From positions 1 through 22,127 of the forward strand of contig DAINOC010000039.1 in the NCBI GenBank assembly GCA_036735565.1: 22,127 nucleotides of DNA, read 5' to 3'. Below the pieces are notes generated by a model. That model was given only the letters and a program-made list of their open reading frames with translations. It did not search any database and was not told the DNA's origin. Below, in pieces: positions 1 to 6,975 of this stretch (positions are counted from its first letter, which is position 1; every line of letters begins with the position of its first letter). A program made the position numbers and the translations under genes. This DNA comes from Coraliomargarita_B sp036735565. GTDB taxonomy: Bacteria > Verrucomicrobiota > Verrucomicrobiia > Opitutales > Coraliomargaritaceae.

Positions 1-117
1 GAGGAAATTTCCGGACACCCACGATTCCAACATAAGCGCATCAGGCTTATAAAATTGAGATCCGGCTGGAAATGATTCGCTTACAAATTTCTCGTAGTCG
101 TATGTGTTCTGCTCAAA
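1..117 (-). other. AT-richer window edge, open minus-strand frame without a start
   Basis: Bases 1-120 are about 42% GC by hand count, clearly below the rest of the window. On the minus strand a frame stays open for 39 codons from just after a stop at 118-120 to the window edge. It has no start codon until an internal ATG, and its translation matches no family I recognise. It could be the 3' part of a decayed gene, part of a gene running off to the left, or chance. The plus-strand frame of the adjacent GlpD remnant hits a stop at 73-75, so this stretch is not upstream GlpD coding sequence. Confidence 0.15.
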
Positions 118-123
118 TCATGG

Positions 124-477
124 ATGTCTTCTAAATTCCCCGTTTACGGTTCCGACAAAGATGCCATCGAGGCACTCATCCGCTCGGTGCCTGCGCTGGG
201 CGGGCGCCTGCACCCGGCGCTACCTTACTTAAAGGGCGAAGTCATCTGGCAGGTGCGCATGGAAATGGCCCGCACCGTCGAAGACGTCCTTGCCCGCCGC
301 ACACGGGCCTTGCTGCTGAATGCCGCCGCATCGATCGAAGCCGCCCCCATCGTGGCCGAATTGATGGCTCGGGAGCTTGGTCGCGATGCGGCATGGCAGC
401 AGGATCAGGAGGAAACCTACCGGGAGCTCGCCCGAGGCTATGTCTTTACCGACCCGAAGAGCACTCTCTCACTGTAG
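124..477 (+). pseudogene. glpD: GlpD C-terminal domain remnant (5'-truncated)
   Basis: The 117-residue product resembles only the C-terminal helical domain (DAO_C type) of aerobic FAD-dependent glycerol-3-phosphate dehydrogenase, which feeds electrons from glycerol-3-phosphate to the quinone pool. The recognisable core is the stretch with KGEVIWQVRMEMARTVEDVL followed by ARRTRALLLNA and, near the end, ELGRDAAWQQDQEE. A whole GlpD is about 500-560 residues. The FAD-binding and substrate domains are absent, and the same frame meets a TGA at 73-75, so they do not lie upstream. The ATG at 124 is simply the first in frame and has no convincing ribosome site. Either the gene was cut by rearrangement near base 120 and this is a relic, or the domain is expressed alone. 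A relic is more likely, although the reading frame itself is undamaged. Confidence 0.7.
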
Positions 478-644
478 CCGCGCGGCGAGCGCCGTGTCAA
501 CGTGAACCGCCGGACCCCGCAGTGCGGAAACAAATGTGCCGCTGCGGAAGCAAGCATACGCAGTGAGGATCCAGTCACCCAATAATACCACTTCTAAACT
601 CCCCTACTCCAACTCTCCACCCCTCCCGGCGAAGCCGCCCCCGC
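478..644. other. Intergenic region with small inverted and direct repeats
   Basis: No gene is seen. A short hairpin (CGGC at 483-486 with GCCG at 491-494) follows the GlpD remnant. An inverted repeat CCGCAG (517-522) / CTGCGG (542-547) overlaps near-identical direct repeats TGCGGAAACAA (523-533) and TGCGGAAGCAA (543-553). There is no T-tract, so I do not call a terminator for either neighbour. Confidence 0.4.
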
Positions 645-1826
645 TCACCCGACGATCTTGAAGAAGACGCGTTTGCCGGCCTGGAAGATTTGCTCGCCGA
701 CGGGGGGGCTGAGTTCTTGGTTGGGATCGCTTTGTTTTTCACCATCGATTTTAACCCCGCCCTGTTGGACCAGGCGGCGGATCGCGCCCTTGCTCTCGAA
801 GAGCTCGGACTGGGCCATGACATCGACCAAGGGGGCGCTGGGGGCATCGCCCAGAAGGTCGTTCCAGGTGAAGGTGGGCATATCATCCGGCAGCTGGTTT
901 TTGGAAAAGACCTGCTCGAACTGCTCCAGCTCGTGCCTGGCCATTTGCATGGAGTGGAACTGGCCGACGAGGGCGGCGGCGAGCTGCTTCTTGGCGTCCA
1001 TGGGGTGGCCGGTTTTGAGCTTTTCGATCTTTTCCGCGCTGGCCTCGAGGAGGAGGCGGTAGTAGTCCCACATGGTCTCGTCGGAGATGGACATGATCTT
1101 GCCGAACATTTCCTTGGGGCTATCGGTAAAGGCGATATAGTTGTCCTGGCTCTTGGACATCTTCTTCACGCCGTCGAGGCCCACCAGGAGGGGCATGGTG
1201 ATGACGGCCTGCTCCTGTTTACCGGCATCTTTCTGGAGGGCGCGGCCGACGAGCATGTTGAAGAGCTGATCGGTGCCGCCGATCTCGACATCGGCATTGA
1301 GGACGAGGGAGTCGTAGCCCTGGATGAGAGGGTAGAGAAACTCGATGATGGAGATGGGGGCATTGCCCGCGTAGCGCTTGGCGAAGTCGTCGCGTTCGAG
1401 CATGCGGGCGACGGTCATCTTGCGGGCCAGCTTCAGGCAATCCTCGAAGCTCATCTTATCGAACCACTCGCTGTTGTAGTAGACGGTGGTGCGCTTCTGA
1501 TCGAGGATGCGGAAGGCCTGTTCGAGGTAGGTCTGGGCGTTCTCAATGATCTCCTCGCGCGAGAGCACCGGGCGGGTGCTGGAGCGGCCGGAGGGGTCAC
1601 CGATCAGGGTGGTGAAGTCGCCGATGATGAGGACGGCCTCATGCCCGAGGTCCTGAAACTGGCGCAGCTTATTAAAGACCACGAGGTGGCCGAAGGTAAG
1701 GTCCGGCCGGGTCGGGTCGACGCCGAGTTTGACGCGCAGCGGGCGGTTACCGTGCATACGGTCTTCCAGCTCGGCGGCGCCGATGATGGTGTCGGTGTTC
1801 GTGCGGATGGTATCGATGACGCTCAT
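645..1826 (-). CDS. tyrS: Tyrosyl-tRNA synthetase
   Basis: This is a cytoplasmic class I aminoacyl-tRNA synthetase that charges tRNA-Tyr. The 393-residue product has the Rossmann catalytic domain with DPTRPDL just before the HIGH-box position (residues 44-47), GDPSGR near residue 78, the GGTDQLFN tyrosine-pocket segment near 183, KMSKS at 222-226 and a C-terminal S4-like RNA-binding domain over roughly the last 65 residues. The architecture is of the bacterial TyrRS subgroup close to the Thermus enzyme. The HIGH box reads TFGH, so the first histidine is threonine, which is unusual. I chose the ATG at 1826 because homologues start shortly before the IRTNTDTIIG-like helix. The frame stays open to 2054, but that extension runs through an intergenic repeat. 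No T-box leader was recognised. Confidence 0.95.
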   Translation of the reverse strand: MSVIDTIRTNTDTIIGAAELEDRMHGNRPLRVKLGVDPTRPDLTFGHLVVFNKLRQFQDLGHEAVLIIGDFTTLIGDPSGRSSTRPVLSREEIIENAQTYLEQAFRILDQKRTTVYYNSEWFDKMSFEDCLKLARKMTVARMLERDDFAKRYAGNAPISIIEFLYPLIQGYDSLVLNADVEIGGTDQLFNMLVGRALQKDAGKQEQAVITMPLLVGLDGVKKMSKSQDNYIAFTDSPKEMFGKIMSISDETMWDYYRLLLEASAEKIEKLKTGHPMDAKKQLAAALVGQFHSMQMARHELEQFEQVFSKNQLPDDMPTFTWNDLLGDAPSAPLVDVMAQSELFESKGAIRRLVQQGGVKIDGEKQSDPNQELSPPVGEQIFQAGKRVFFKIVG

Positions 1827-1914
1827 GGGGATAAAATCTCTGAGCCAAAAACACGCGGCGATGCGGCGTAAGGCAATTAAATTGCGGCGGGAATCCATCT
1901 CCCCGCCTCCCCGA

Positions 1915-1941
1915 CCCGGGAACCGGGGCATCCTGCCCCGG
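1915..1941 (-). repeat. REP-like hairpin element, copy 1
   Basis: Read on the minus strand, this is an 8-bp stem (CCGGGGCA / TGCCCCGG) with a 3-nt loop, then TT and CCCGGG. It matches the element at 2135-2161 in 22 of 27 positions. Four of the five differences are two compensated stem pairs (1-19 and 3-17) and the fifth is in the loop. Confidence 0.65.
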
Positions 1942-2134
1942 AGTGAGACAAGCATGGCAAGGCCGTAAGCGAGCGACACCTTGCTCGCGATCCGGATCGA
2001 ATATCGAACGTCCAATCCGGCGGCTGCCGGAAATTTTGAATATCCGGGGCTCACTTTAAGATTATGAGTAAGATCCAGAGCAGTAAAACAACTGGGTCAC
2101 CGGGCTTATGGTCGGGCCGTTGGCGTTCGCACAT

Positions 2135-2161
2135 GCCGGGCAGGGTGCCCGGCTTCCCGGG
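2135..2161 (+). repeat. REP-like hairpin element, copy 2 (inverted)
   Basis: This is an 8-bp stem (GCCGGGCA / TGCCCGGC) with a GGG loop, then TT and CCCGGG. It lies in opposite orientation to the copy at 1915-1941, about 190 bases away. It ends 10 bases from the stop codon of the minus-strand kinase fusion gene. No T-tract follows on either strand. Confidence 0.65.
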
Positions 2162-2170
2162 GGTTGGCGC

Positions 2171-3271
2171 TCAGCGGATCGTGATGTAGGGCTCGATCGG
2201 GCGGCGGCAGGTGGCCATAGCGCAGAAGGTGTCGCGGTCCTCGGTCTCGGCGAAGAGGTAGAGGGCGTAGCCGCCCCAGCCGCCACCGGCGTATTTACGG
2301 CCGATGCAGCCTGGCGTTTCAGGGAGGGGCTCCATGCCCTCCTTGAGCTGGGCCTCGTAGCTGGTCCTCACCGCTTGGCCGAGGAGACCGATGTCGACAG
2401 CGTGGACGGCGTCCTTGGCGATGCGGCCGGCCTCGGCGATGAGGTCGTAGTCACGACTGTTTTCCGCATTTGCCGGGGTATCGTGGGGGACACCCGTATG
2501 GTGGAGGGCCATGTGGCCGCGCAGGAAATCGCCATTGTGTTTAAAATGGAGGACCGGCTTCGGGCCGCTGCGCCAGACGCAGAGGCCGGTCTCACGGATG
2601 ACGACCGGGTCCTGCCAGCCTACGCCCATATTCAGCTCGCTCTCGATCCCGTCGTTGCCGTTCAGGAGGGCCCAGGCACCGCTGCCGCCGAGGCCTGAGC
2701 GTTGCTCGTAGCCCCAATTGGTGAGGGAGACAAGGGGCGAGATCGCGCAATTCACCACATAGGCACCCTCCCGCGCATAGCGCGGCACATCGAGCCAGCC
2801 GCCGCCGAAATCGACCCGCAGCGGGGCGAGTGCGGGGGTGCGGATATTGCGCACGATGGAGCTGGTGGACACCGGCGTGAACTGCGGGGGCGTCTTGGGT
2901 AGCTTGATATATTCGGCGCCGACCTGCTCGCAGAGGGCGCGCTTCCCGGCCTCGTATTGATCGTCTTCGGTAACGGCGAGGATATCCGGCTTGATGCGCA
3001 GGAAGTGGTTTTTGAAATCGAGCCCAAGCTCGTCGCAATCACCGATCACGACCTCGTCGACCATATCGAGGGAGGTCATGAGCGCGAGCTTGTGATCCTG
3101 GGGAATAGAGGTGCGCCGCTGTTTGTGGTCCCAGAGCACTTTATCGGAGGCGAAGCAGACCGTGAGGTGGTCGCCCAGCGCGCGGGCTTCTTTAAAAAAC
3201 TGGATATGGCCTCCGTGGAGGATATCGTAGCAGCCGGAAATGAAGACTTTTTTCATAGGAGGGGGGTGCAT
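2171..3271 (-). CDS. Cytidylyltransferase / GHMP-family kinase fusion
   Basis: This is a two-domain sugar-nucleotide-type enzyme. Residues 6-145 form a cytidylyltransferase-like domain: the nucleotide-binding HGGH box is at 19-22, in the context GCYDILHGGH as in TagD/HldE-type enzymes, and the closing STSSIV motif is at 135-140. Residues 150-366 resemble a GHMP kinase of the HddA/fucokinase type: motif 1 is LRVDFGGGWLDVP (151-163), the phosphate-binding loop is GLGGSGAW (193-200) and the C-terminal glycine motif is AGGGWGGYAL (328-337). The likely chemistry is phosphorylation of a sugar and transfer of a nucleotide to it, but the substrate is unknown. The kinase half is only about 215 residues, against about 330 in ordinary relatives. 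The start is either ATG 3271, directly after the ahpD stop, or ATG 3256, giving MKKVFISG, which is the usual family start. Neither has a good ribosome site. Confidence 0.8.
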   Translation of the reverse strand: MHPPPMKKVFISGCYDILHGGHIQFFKEARALGDHLTVCFASDKVLWDHKQRRTSIPQDHKLALMTSLDMVDEVVIGDCDELGLDFKNHFLRIKPDILAVTEDDQYEAGKRALCEQVGAEYIKLPKTPPQFTPVSTSSIVRNIRTPALAPLRVDFGGGWLDVPRYAREGAYVVNCAISPLVSLTNWGYEQRSGLGGSGAWALLNGNDGIESELNMGVGWQDPVVIRETGLCVWRSGPKPVLHFKHNGDFLRGHMALHHTGVPHDTPANAENSRDYDLIAEAGRIAKDAVHAVDIGLLGQAVRTSYEAQLKEGMEPLPETPGCIGRKYAGGGWGGYALYLFAETEDRDTFCAMATCRRPIEPYITIR

Positions 3272-3793
3272 TTACATTTCAAGGGACACGGCGATGCCGT
3301 GTAGGACAGCGGCAATACGGACGGCATCGTGGACATTGTCCTCGTTGAGGCCGCCTTTTTTAACCGCCGCCTCGTGGGCCTTCAGGCACAGTTCACAGCC
3401 AGCCAGCGCGGCCGGCCCGATGGAGTAGAGCTCGAAGTGGGTCTGGTCGGTGGCGACCTGTTTCATACGCGTCATGCGCAGGTTGAAGGCCTTTTGGTTA
3501 TAAGCGTCGCTGTGCATGGTGTGCCGGAAGCGGAAGTAGACCGTGTTCATGCCCATGATGGCGGCCGCGCCGCGGGCATCGGACTGATGGGCTTCGCCAA
3601 GACCGGCGGCCCGGGCATCCGCGAGGACAGCGGCAGTGAGCGGCGCACAGCGGATGAAATAGGCGGCGGCCAGAGCGGTGCCCCAGGTCTGTATCAGGCT
3701 GAGGGATTCGCCACCGAGGACGCGTCCGGCATTGGCCACAAGGTCGGCAGCCTCAGCGGGGAGTTGATCGAGCAGCGCTTGGGTATGTTGCAT
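3272..3793 (-). CDS. ahpD: AhpD-like alkylhydroperoxidase
   Basis: The 173-residue all-helical product belongs to the AhpD / carboxymuconolactone decarboxylase superfamily, whose members reduce peroxides or recycle AhpC through a redox-active cysteine pair. The active site AGCELCLKAHE supplies Cys133, Cys136 and His140. Glu121 in HFELYS fits the proton-relay glutamate of Mycobacterium AhpD, and the length equals that family's norm of about 175. The N-terminal half (LLDQLPAEAADL onward) also matches full-length AhpD rather than the shorter single-repeat relatives. Its stop codon abuts the first ATG of the kinase fusion gene, so the two are probably cotranscribed although the functions look unrelated. 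The usual partner ahpC is not in the window. The start ATG 3793 is the first in frame and gives the expected N-terminus. Confidence 0.88.
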   Translation of the reverse strand: MQHTQALLDQLPAEAADLVANAGRVLGGESLSLIQTWGTALAAAYFIRCAPLTAAVLADARAAGLGEAHQSDARGAAAIMGMNTVYFRFRHTMHSDAYNQKAFNLRMTRMKQVATDQTHFELYSIGPAALAGCELCLKAHEAAVKKGGLNEDNVHDAVRIAAVLHGIAVSLEM

Positions 3794-3935
3794 GCCACAA
3801 GAACAACCTTTTCGAAGCCTCGCGTCAATTCATTGCATCCCAGAGACCTTTTTTCGGTCGTCCACGCCTGTAGGGTCGCCCCATTTTCTCAATCTTAATC
3901 CCGAGCCATTCTCAGGAAGGATTTGCAATCGGGAA

Positions 3936-3959
3936 GGTAGGGCGCAGCTTCCAGCAAGC
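3936..3959 (-). repeat. Intergenic repeat arm, divergent inverted copy
   Basis: This 24-nt arm starts GGTAGGGCGC and ends CAAGC. It is an imperfect reverse complement of 4053-4076, matching at both ends and diverging in the middle. Together they bracket about 140 bases. Confidence 0.5.
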
Positions 3960-4052
3960 CGTTTACCCCTTCGGAAATCAGGAGGGAACCCATGCGCCAA
4001 GCCATACCGCCCCGAGTTTTCCCGAGTGAGTGGCCTGTCAGTCTCCATCGCG

Positions 4053-4076
4053 GCTTGTCGGAGACGGCGCCCTACC
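4053..4076 (+). repeat. 24-nt intergenic repeat, copy A
   Basis: This 24-nt element starts GCTTGTCGGAG and ends GCGCCCTACC. It is identical base for base to 12654-12677, more than 8 kb away in another intergenic region. Such an exact match is very unlikely by chance and marks a dispersed repeat family. Confidence 0.75.
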
Positions 4077-4151
4077 CTTTGGCGCGGCGGGGGGATTCCT
4101 TCGACTTCTAGGTTGTCAATTCCTTCGGGCCGCCCATCTTCCGCACACTGA

Positions 4152-5525
4152 ATGAACCGGGTGCACATCAAGACCTACGGGTGCCAGATGAACGAGCGCG
4201 ACTCTGAGGCCGTGGCGGCCATGCTGCGGAACAAGGGTTACTCGCTGGTGGACAATGAGCGGGAGGCGGACGTCGTGCTACTCAATACTTGCAGTGTGCG
4301 CGACCAGGCCGAACAAAAGGCCATCGGCAAGGCGGGGCACCTGGCCAAGCGCAAACGCAAAGATCCGAATTTCATCATCGGGATCATGGGCTGCATGGCC
4401 CAGAACCGGGGCGATGAGCTGGTCGACCGGCTGCCGGATCTGGACCTGATCGTGGGCACGCAAAAATTTCACCGCGTGCCCGAGCACCTGGACGACATGA
4501 TCGCGAGTCTGCGTGCCCAGGGTCCCCGGCCCAGCACCATTGTCGATCTGGCTGAGGAGGATGGCTCGCAGAATACCATCCGCTCGCACATCGACGATAC
4601 CCGGCAGGTCACGGCCTTCGTCAGCATCATGCAGGGCTGTAACATGAAGTGCTCCTACTGCATCGTGCCGAAAACGCGCGGGGCCGAGCGGGCCCGCCCC
4701 ATGGACGCCATCGTGGCCGAGGTCGAGGAGCTCGCGGCCAACGGCACGCGGGAGGTCACTCTGCTGGGGCAGATCGTCAACCAGTATGGCATCCGCGAGT
4801 TTCCCTTCGTCGATCAAAAGAGCCCCTTCGTGCAACTACTGGAAAAGGTGCATGCGATCGACGGTATCGAGCGCATCCGCTTCACCAGCCCGCATCCGGT
4901 GGGTTTCAAGGAGGATTTGATCGATTGCTACGGCCGCCTGCCCAAGCTCTGCGAGTATCTGCACTTTCCCATGCAAAGCGGCAGCGACCGGATCCTCAAG
5001 GCCATGCGCCGCCCCTATACCATCGAGCGCTTCACCCGCATCATCGAGCAGATCCGGGCGGTGCGGCCGGATGTTTATATCTCGACCGACGTCATCGTGG
5101 GCTTCCCCGGGGAGACGGATGCCGACTTCGAGTTGACGCGGCGGCACTTTGAGGCGACCGGATTTGATATGGCCTATCTCTTCAAATACAGCGTGCGCCC
5201 CGGCACCACGGCAGAGCCGCTGGGAGACCCGATCTCCAAGGAGGTAAAGGAGGCCCGCAACCAGGCGCTGCTCGAGATCCTCGGCCAGCGCTCGCTGGCG
5301 CGGAACGAGGCACTTGTAGGAACCACCGAGGAAGTTCTCATCGAAGGCCCGGCCAAACGCGGTGAAGACATGTATATGGGCCGCACCCGGGGCTACCGGA
5401 AGGTCATCGTGCCCGCCAGCGAGCGGCTCGTCGGCCAGCTCGTGCCGGTAGTGATCCAGAGCGCGACCGCGAGCACGCTCATGGGCGAGCTGGTCCTGGA
5501 AGGTGTCGAGATGGCCTATGGTTGA
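4152..5525 (+). CDS. miaB: tRNA-2-methylthio-N6-dimethylallyladenosine synthase MiaB
   Basis: This is a radical-SAM methylthiotransferase that adds the methylthio group to N6-isopentenyl-adenosine at tRNA position 37. The 457-residue product has the full MiaB layout. The N-terminal UPF0004 domain has auxiliary-cluster cysteines Cys11 (YGCQMNERDSE), Cys47 (LNTCSVRDQAEQK) and Cys81 (GCMAQ). The radical-SAM motif is CNMKCSYC, with Cys163, Cys167 and Cys170. TSPHPVG and STDVIVGFPGET follow, and a C-terminal TRAM domain makes up the last 65 or so residues. The QMN and SVRDQAEQK signatures fit MiaB better than RimO or MtaB. The start gives MNRVHIKTYGCQMN, the normal family N-terminus. It has no visible Shine-Dalgarno. 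The 3' end overlaps the next gene by 8 bases. Confidence 0.96.
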   Translation: MNRVHIKTYGCQMNERDSEAVAAMLRNKGYSLVDNEREADVVLLNTCSVRDQAEQKAIGKAGHLAKRKRKDPNFIIGIMGCMAQNRGDELVDRLPDLDLIVGTQKFHRVPEHLDDMIASLRAQGPRPSTIVDLAEEDGSQNTIRSHIDDTRQVTAFVSIMQGCNMKCSYCIVPKTRGAERARPMDAIVAEVEELAANGTREVTLLGQIVNQYGIREFPFVDQKSPFVQLLEKVHAIDGIERIRFTSPHPVGFKEDLIDCYGRLPKLCEYLHFPMQSGSDRILKAMRRPYTIERFTRIIEQIRAVRPDVYISTDVIVGFPGETDADFELTRRHFEATGFDMAYLFKYSVRPGTTAEPLGDPISKEVKEARNQALLEILGQRSLARNEALVGTTEEVLIEGPAKRGEDMYMGRTRGYRKVIVPASERLVGQLVPVVIQSATASTLMGELVLEGVEMAYG

Positions 5526-6402
5526 GTGCATATACATCTGCCTGAGGCGTCTCCCCGCGCTCGCCCTCATCGGCTTGCTCGCAGTGTTTTCCTTTGCCGG
5601 AGCCTCGGAGCTGCAAAGCTTTGAAAATTGCCGCTTGGTGCCGACGGACTGGGCCGATGGTGACAGCTTTTTGGTGGCCTTTCCCGACGGGCGGGAGATC
5701 GGGATCCGTATTTACGGAGCGGATACACTGGAAACACAGATCAACGACAGCACGCTGGCCCGGCGCTTGCGGGCCCAGCGCCGCTACTTTGGAATATCTG
5801 AATACGGGGGCTCCCCCGCCGCATCCATCGAACTCGCCAAGCGCATGGGAGGGGTGGCGACGCAGCGGACCGCCGAGCTTTTGAGCGAGCCTTTCACGGT
5901 GCATACCACCTTTGCTGACGGTCAGGGCTCGCCACGATATCGCCGGGTCTATGCTTTTGTCACCACCAGCGGGGGGCAGGACCTGGCGACGCAGCTCGTA
6001 GGAGAGGGATTGGCCCGGGCCTTTGGCGTCTATCGCTCGACTCCGGACGGACGGCACCGGGATGAATATCGGGCAAGCCTGCAGGATGCCGAGTTCGTGG
6101 CGGCCCGCAGAGGGCAGGGCCTGTGGGAATACACTAATTGGGAGATGCTGCCCGAAGAGCGCCGGTCCCAGCGTGTCGAAGAAACCGAAGAGGCCATCGC
6201 CATGGGGCGCAGCTTTCTTGAAGGTCCGGTGAGCATCAACCGGGCAAGCACCGATGAACTCGGTGCACTGCCCGGTATCGGCCCGGCGCTGGCCCGGCGC
6301 ATCGTTGAGGCCCGGCCCTTTCAAGCACTCGAAGATTTGCAAAAGGTCCCCGGCATCGGCCCAAAGACCTACGCGGCGCTCGCCGATCAAATCGAATTGT
6401 AG
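5518..6402 (+). CDS. Secreted staphylococcal-nuclease-like protein with HhH domain
   Basis: The 294-residue product starts with a signal peptide: a basic region (LRRL), a hydrophobic core at about 13-26 and a likely cleavage after AGA near residue 29. Residues 40-205 form an SNase/thermonuclease-like domain. DGD is at 47-49, Arg64 lies in IRIYGADTLET with Asp69 and Glu72, and Arg142/Arg143 lie in SPRYRRVYAFV. These match the calcium ligands and catalytic Arg/Glu/Arg set of the Staphylococcus enzyme. Residues 238-294 are a ComEA-type helix-hairpin-helix pair with PGIG at 252 and 278 and the SINRAST lead-in. The likely role is extracytoplasmic nucleic-acid cleavage with DNA binding through the HhH part. 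The start ATG 5518 overlaps the miaB end and gives the signal peptide. An ATG 15 bases earlier is also in frame, but it would only lengthen the part before the signal peptide. Confidence 0.85.
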   Translation: MVECIYICLRRLPALALIGLLAVFSFAGASELQSFENCRLVPTDWADGDSFLVAFPDGREIGIRIYGADTLETQINDSTLARRLRAQRRYFGISEYGGSPAASIELAKRMGGVATQRTAELLSEPFTVHTTFADGQGSPRYRRVYAFVTTSGGQDLATQLVGEGLARAFGVYRSTPDGRHRDEYRASLQDAEFVAARRGQGLWEYTNWEMLPEERRSQRVEETEEAIAMGRSFLEGPVSINRASTDELGALPGIGPALARRIVEARPFQALEDLQKVPGIGPKTYAALADQIEL

Positions 6403-6466
6403 CGATCGTCGCCCCGGATGCCGCGGACGAGCGAGCGACTGTTCGAGCAGGGATCCTGCGCCACCG

Positions 6467-6496
6467 GGTAGAAGCCGCTCTCGCGGCTCCGCTACC
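6467..6496. repeat. Perfect nested palindrome in intergenic space
   Basis: Between the nuclease gene and the HspQ-like gene, GGTAG (6467-6471) pairs with CTACC (6492-6496). Inside it AGCCGC (6473-6478) pairs with GCGGCT (6483-6488) around a TCTC loop. A smaller hairpin lies just upstream (GCAGG 6447-6451 / CCTGC 6455-6459). With no T-tract it looks like a REP-type repeat lying between two convergent genes rather than an intrinsic terminator. Confidence 0.5.
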
Positions 6497-6567
6497 TGCC
6501 GGGGTAAGGACGGACGTTCTTTTCTTCAAACGTAGCGGGGGGGTGAAAACCCTTCCACCGGGGTGCC

Positions 6568-6942
6568 TTACACGCTGCAGACGGAGCTCTGGGAGGGCTG
6601 GCGGGGGAGATAGCGTCCCTCGTCGAAGCCGGCGAAGTAAACTTGGAGCCGGGGATGGGAGATGGGCTTGGCCACCGGGTCGGCTTCGAGGTTGGATTCG
6701 GCGACATAGGTGCTAAGCCCGCCGCTTTCGTGGACCAGCAGATGATACCAGGGCTGGTCACGGGGTGGCTGGGACTTATTGGAGAAATACCATTTATCCC
6801 CGGCGAGGCAGCAGGGATCGACGCTAACGATCACCCCGCGGTAGCGCTCATCCCGATGACACACAAGCTGGCCCAGGCCGAACTTTGCGGCAGCCGAGGC
6901 CGAAACGACCGATCCTTCAAAATCTGTAATTGCTTTCAACAC
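6568..6942 (-). CDS. HspQ/YccV-like protein
   Basis: The 124-residue product matches the HspQ (YccV-like, hemimethylated-DNA-binding) family. In Escherichia coli HspQ is a heat-shock protein and a specificity factor for Lon protease. The signature runs from FGLGQLVCHRDERYRGVIVS through a WYF segment to QPWYHLLVHE and AESNLE, with the expected spacing. The C-terminal 30 residues (HPRLQVYFAGFDEGRY onward) extend the core and also fit longer family members. The start is probably GTG at 6942, since no ATG is in frame nearby; TTG at 6939 is the alternative. The gene lies 33 bases downstream of the ispH stop on the same strand, so cotranscription is possible. Confidence 0.8.
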   Translation of the reverse strand: MLKAITDFEGSVVSASAAAKFGLGQLVCHRDERYRGVIVSVDPCCLAGDKWYFSNKSQPPRDQPWYHLLVHESGGLSTYVAESNLEADPVAKPISHPRLQVYFAGFDEGRYLPRQPSQSSVCSV

Positions 6943-6975
6943 TGGGTCTTAATCTTAAGACCTTCGGCAAAATCC

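Larger units (their letters stand above)
1827..2170. other. 344-bp gene-free spacer rich in palindromes
   Basis: No gene is seen between the tyrS start and the 3' end of the kinase fusion gene. The spacer holds two inverted copies of a 27-nt hairpin element (1915-1941 and 2135-2161). A separate hairpin has GCGAGC (1969-1974) pairing with GCTCGC (1983-1988) across an 8-nt loop. None is followed by a T-tract, so they look like REP-type repeats rather than intrinsic terminators. The tyrS promoter must lie here, but no good -35/-10 pair was found. Confidence 0.5.
3794..4151. other. 358-bp divergent spacer between ahpD and miaB
   Basis: No gene is supported. The spacer separates two divergent genes and must carry both promoters, but I found no strong sigma-70-type pair. 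It holds two arms of an inverted repeat (3936-3959 and 4053-4076). A local hairpin has GTCTCC (4041-4046) pairing with GGAGAC (4060-4065). A 113-codon minus-strand frame crosses the region, but it runs straight through the repeats and resembles no protein. Confidence 0.5.

Noticed and set aside
690..1871. Long plus-strand open frame (393 codons) opposite tyrS
   Set aside because: It lies antisense to an unmistakable TyrRS gene, and its Gly/Glu/Leu-rich translation is the usual shadow of GC-rich coding sequence.
3830..4171. 113-codon minus-strand frame between ahpD and miaB
   Set aside because: It crosses both repeat arms and the miaB start, has a low-complexity basic translation and resembles no protein family.
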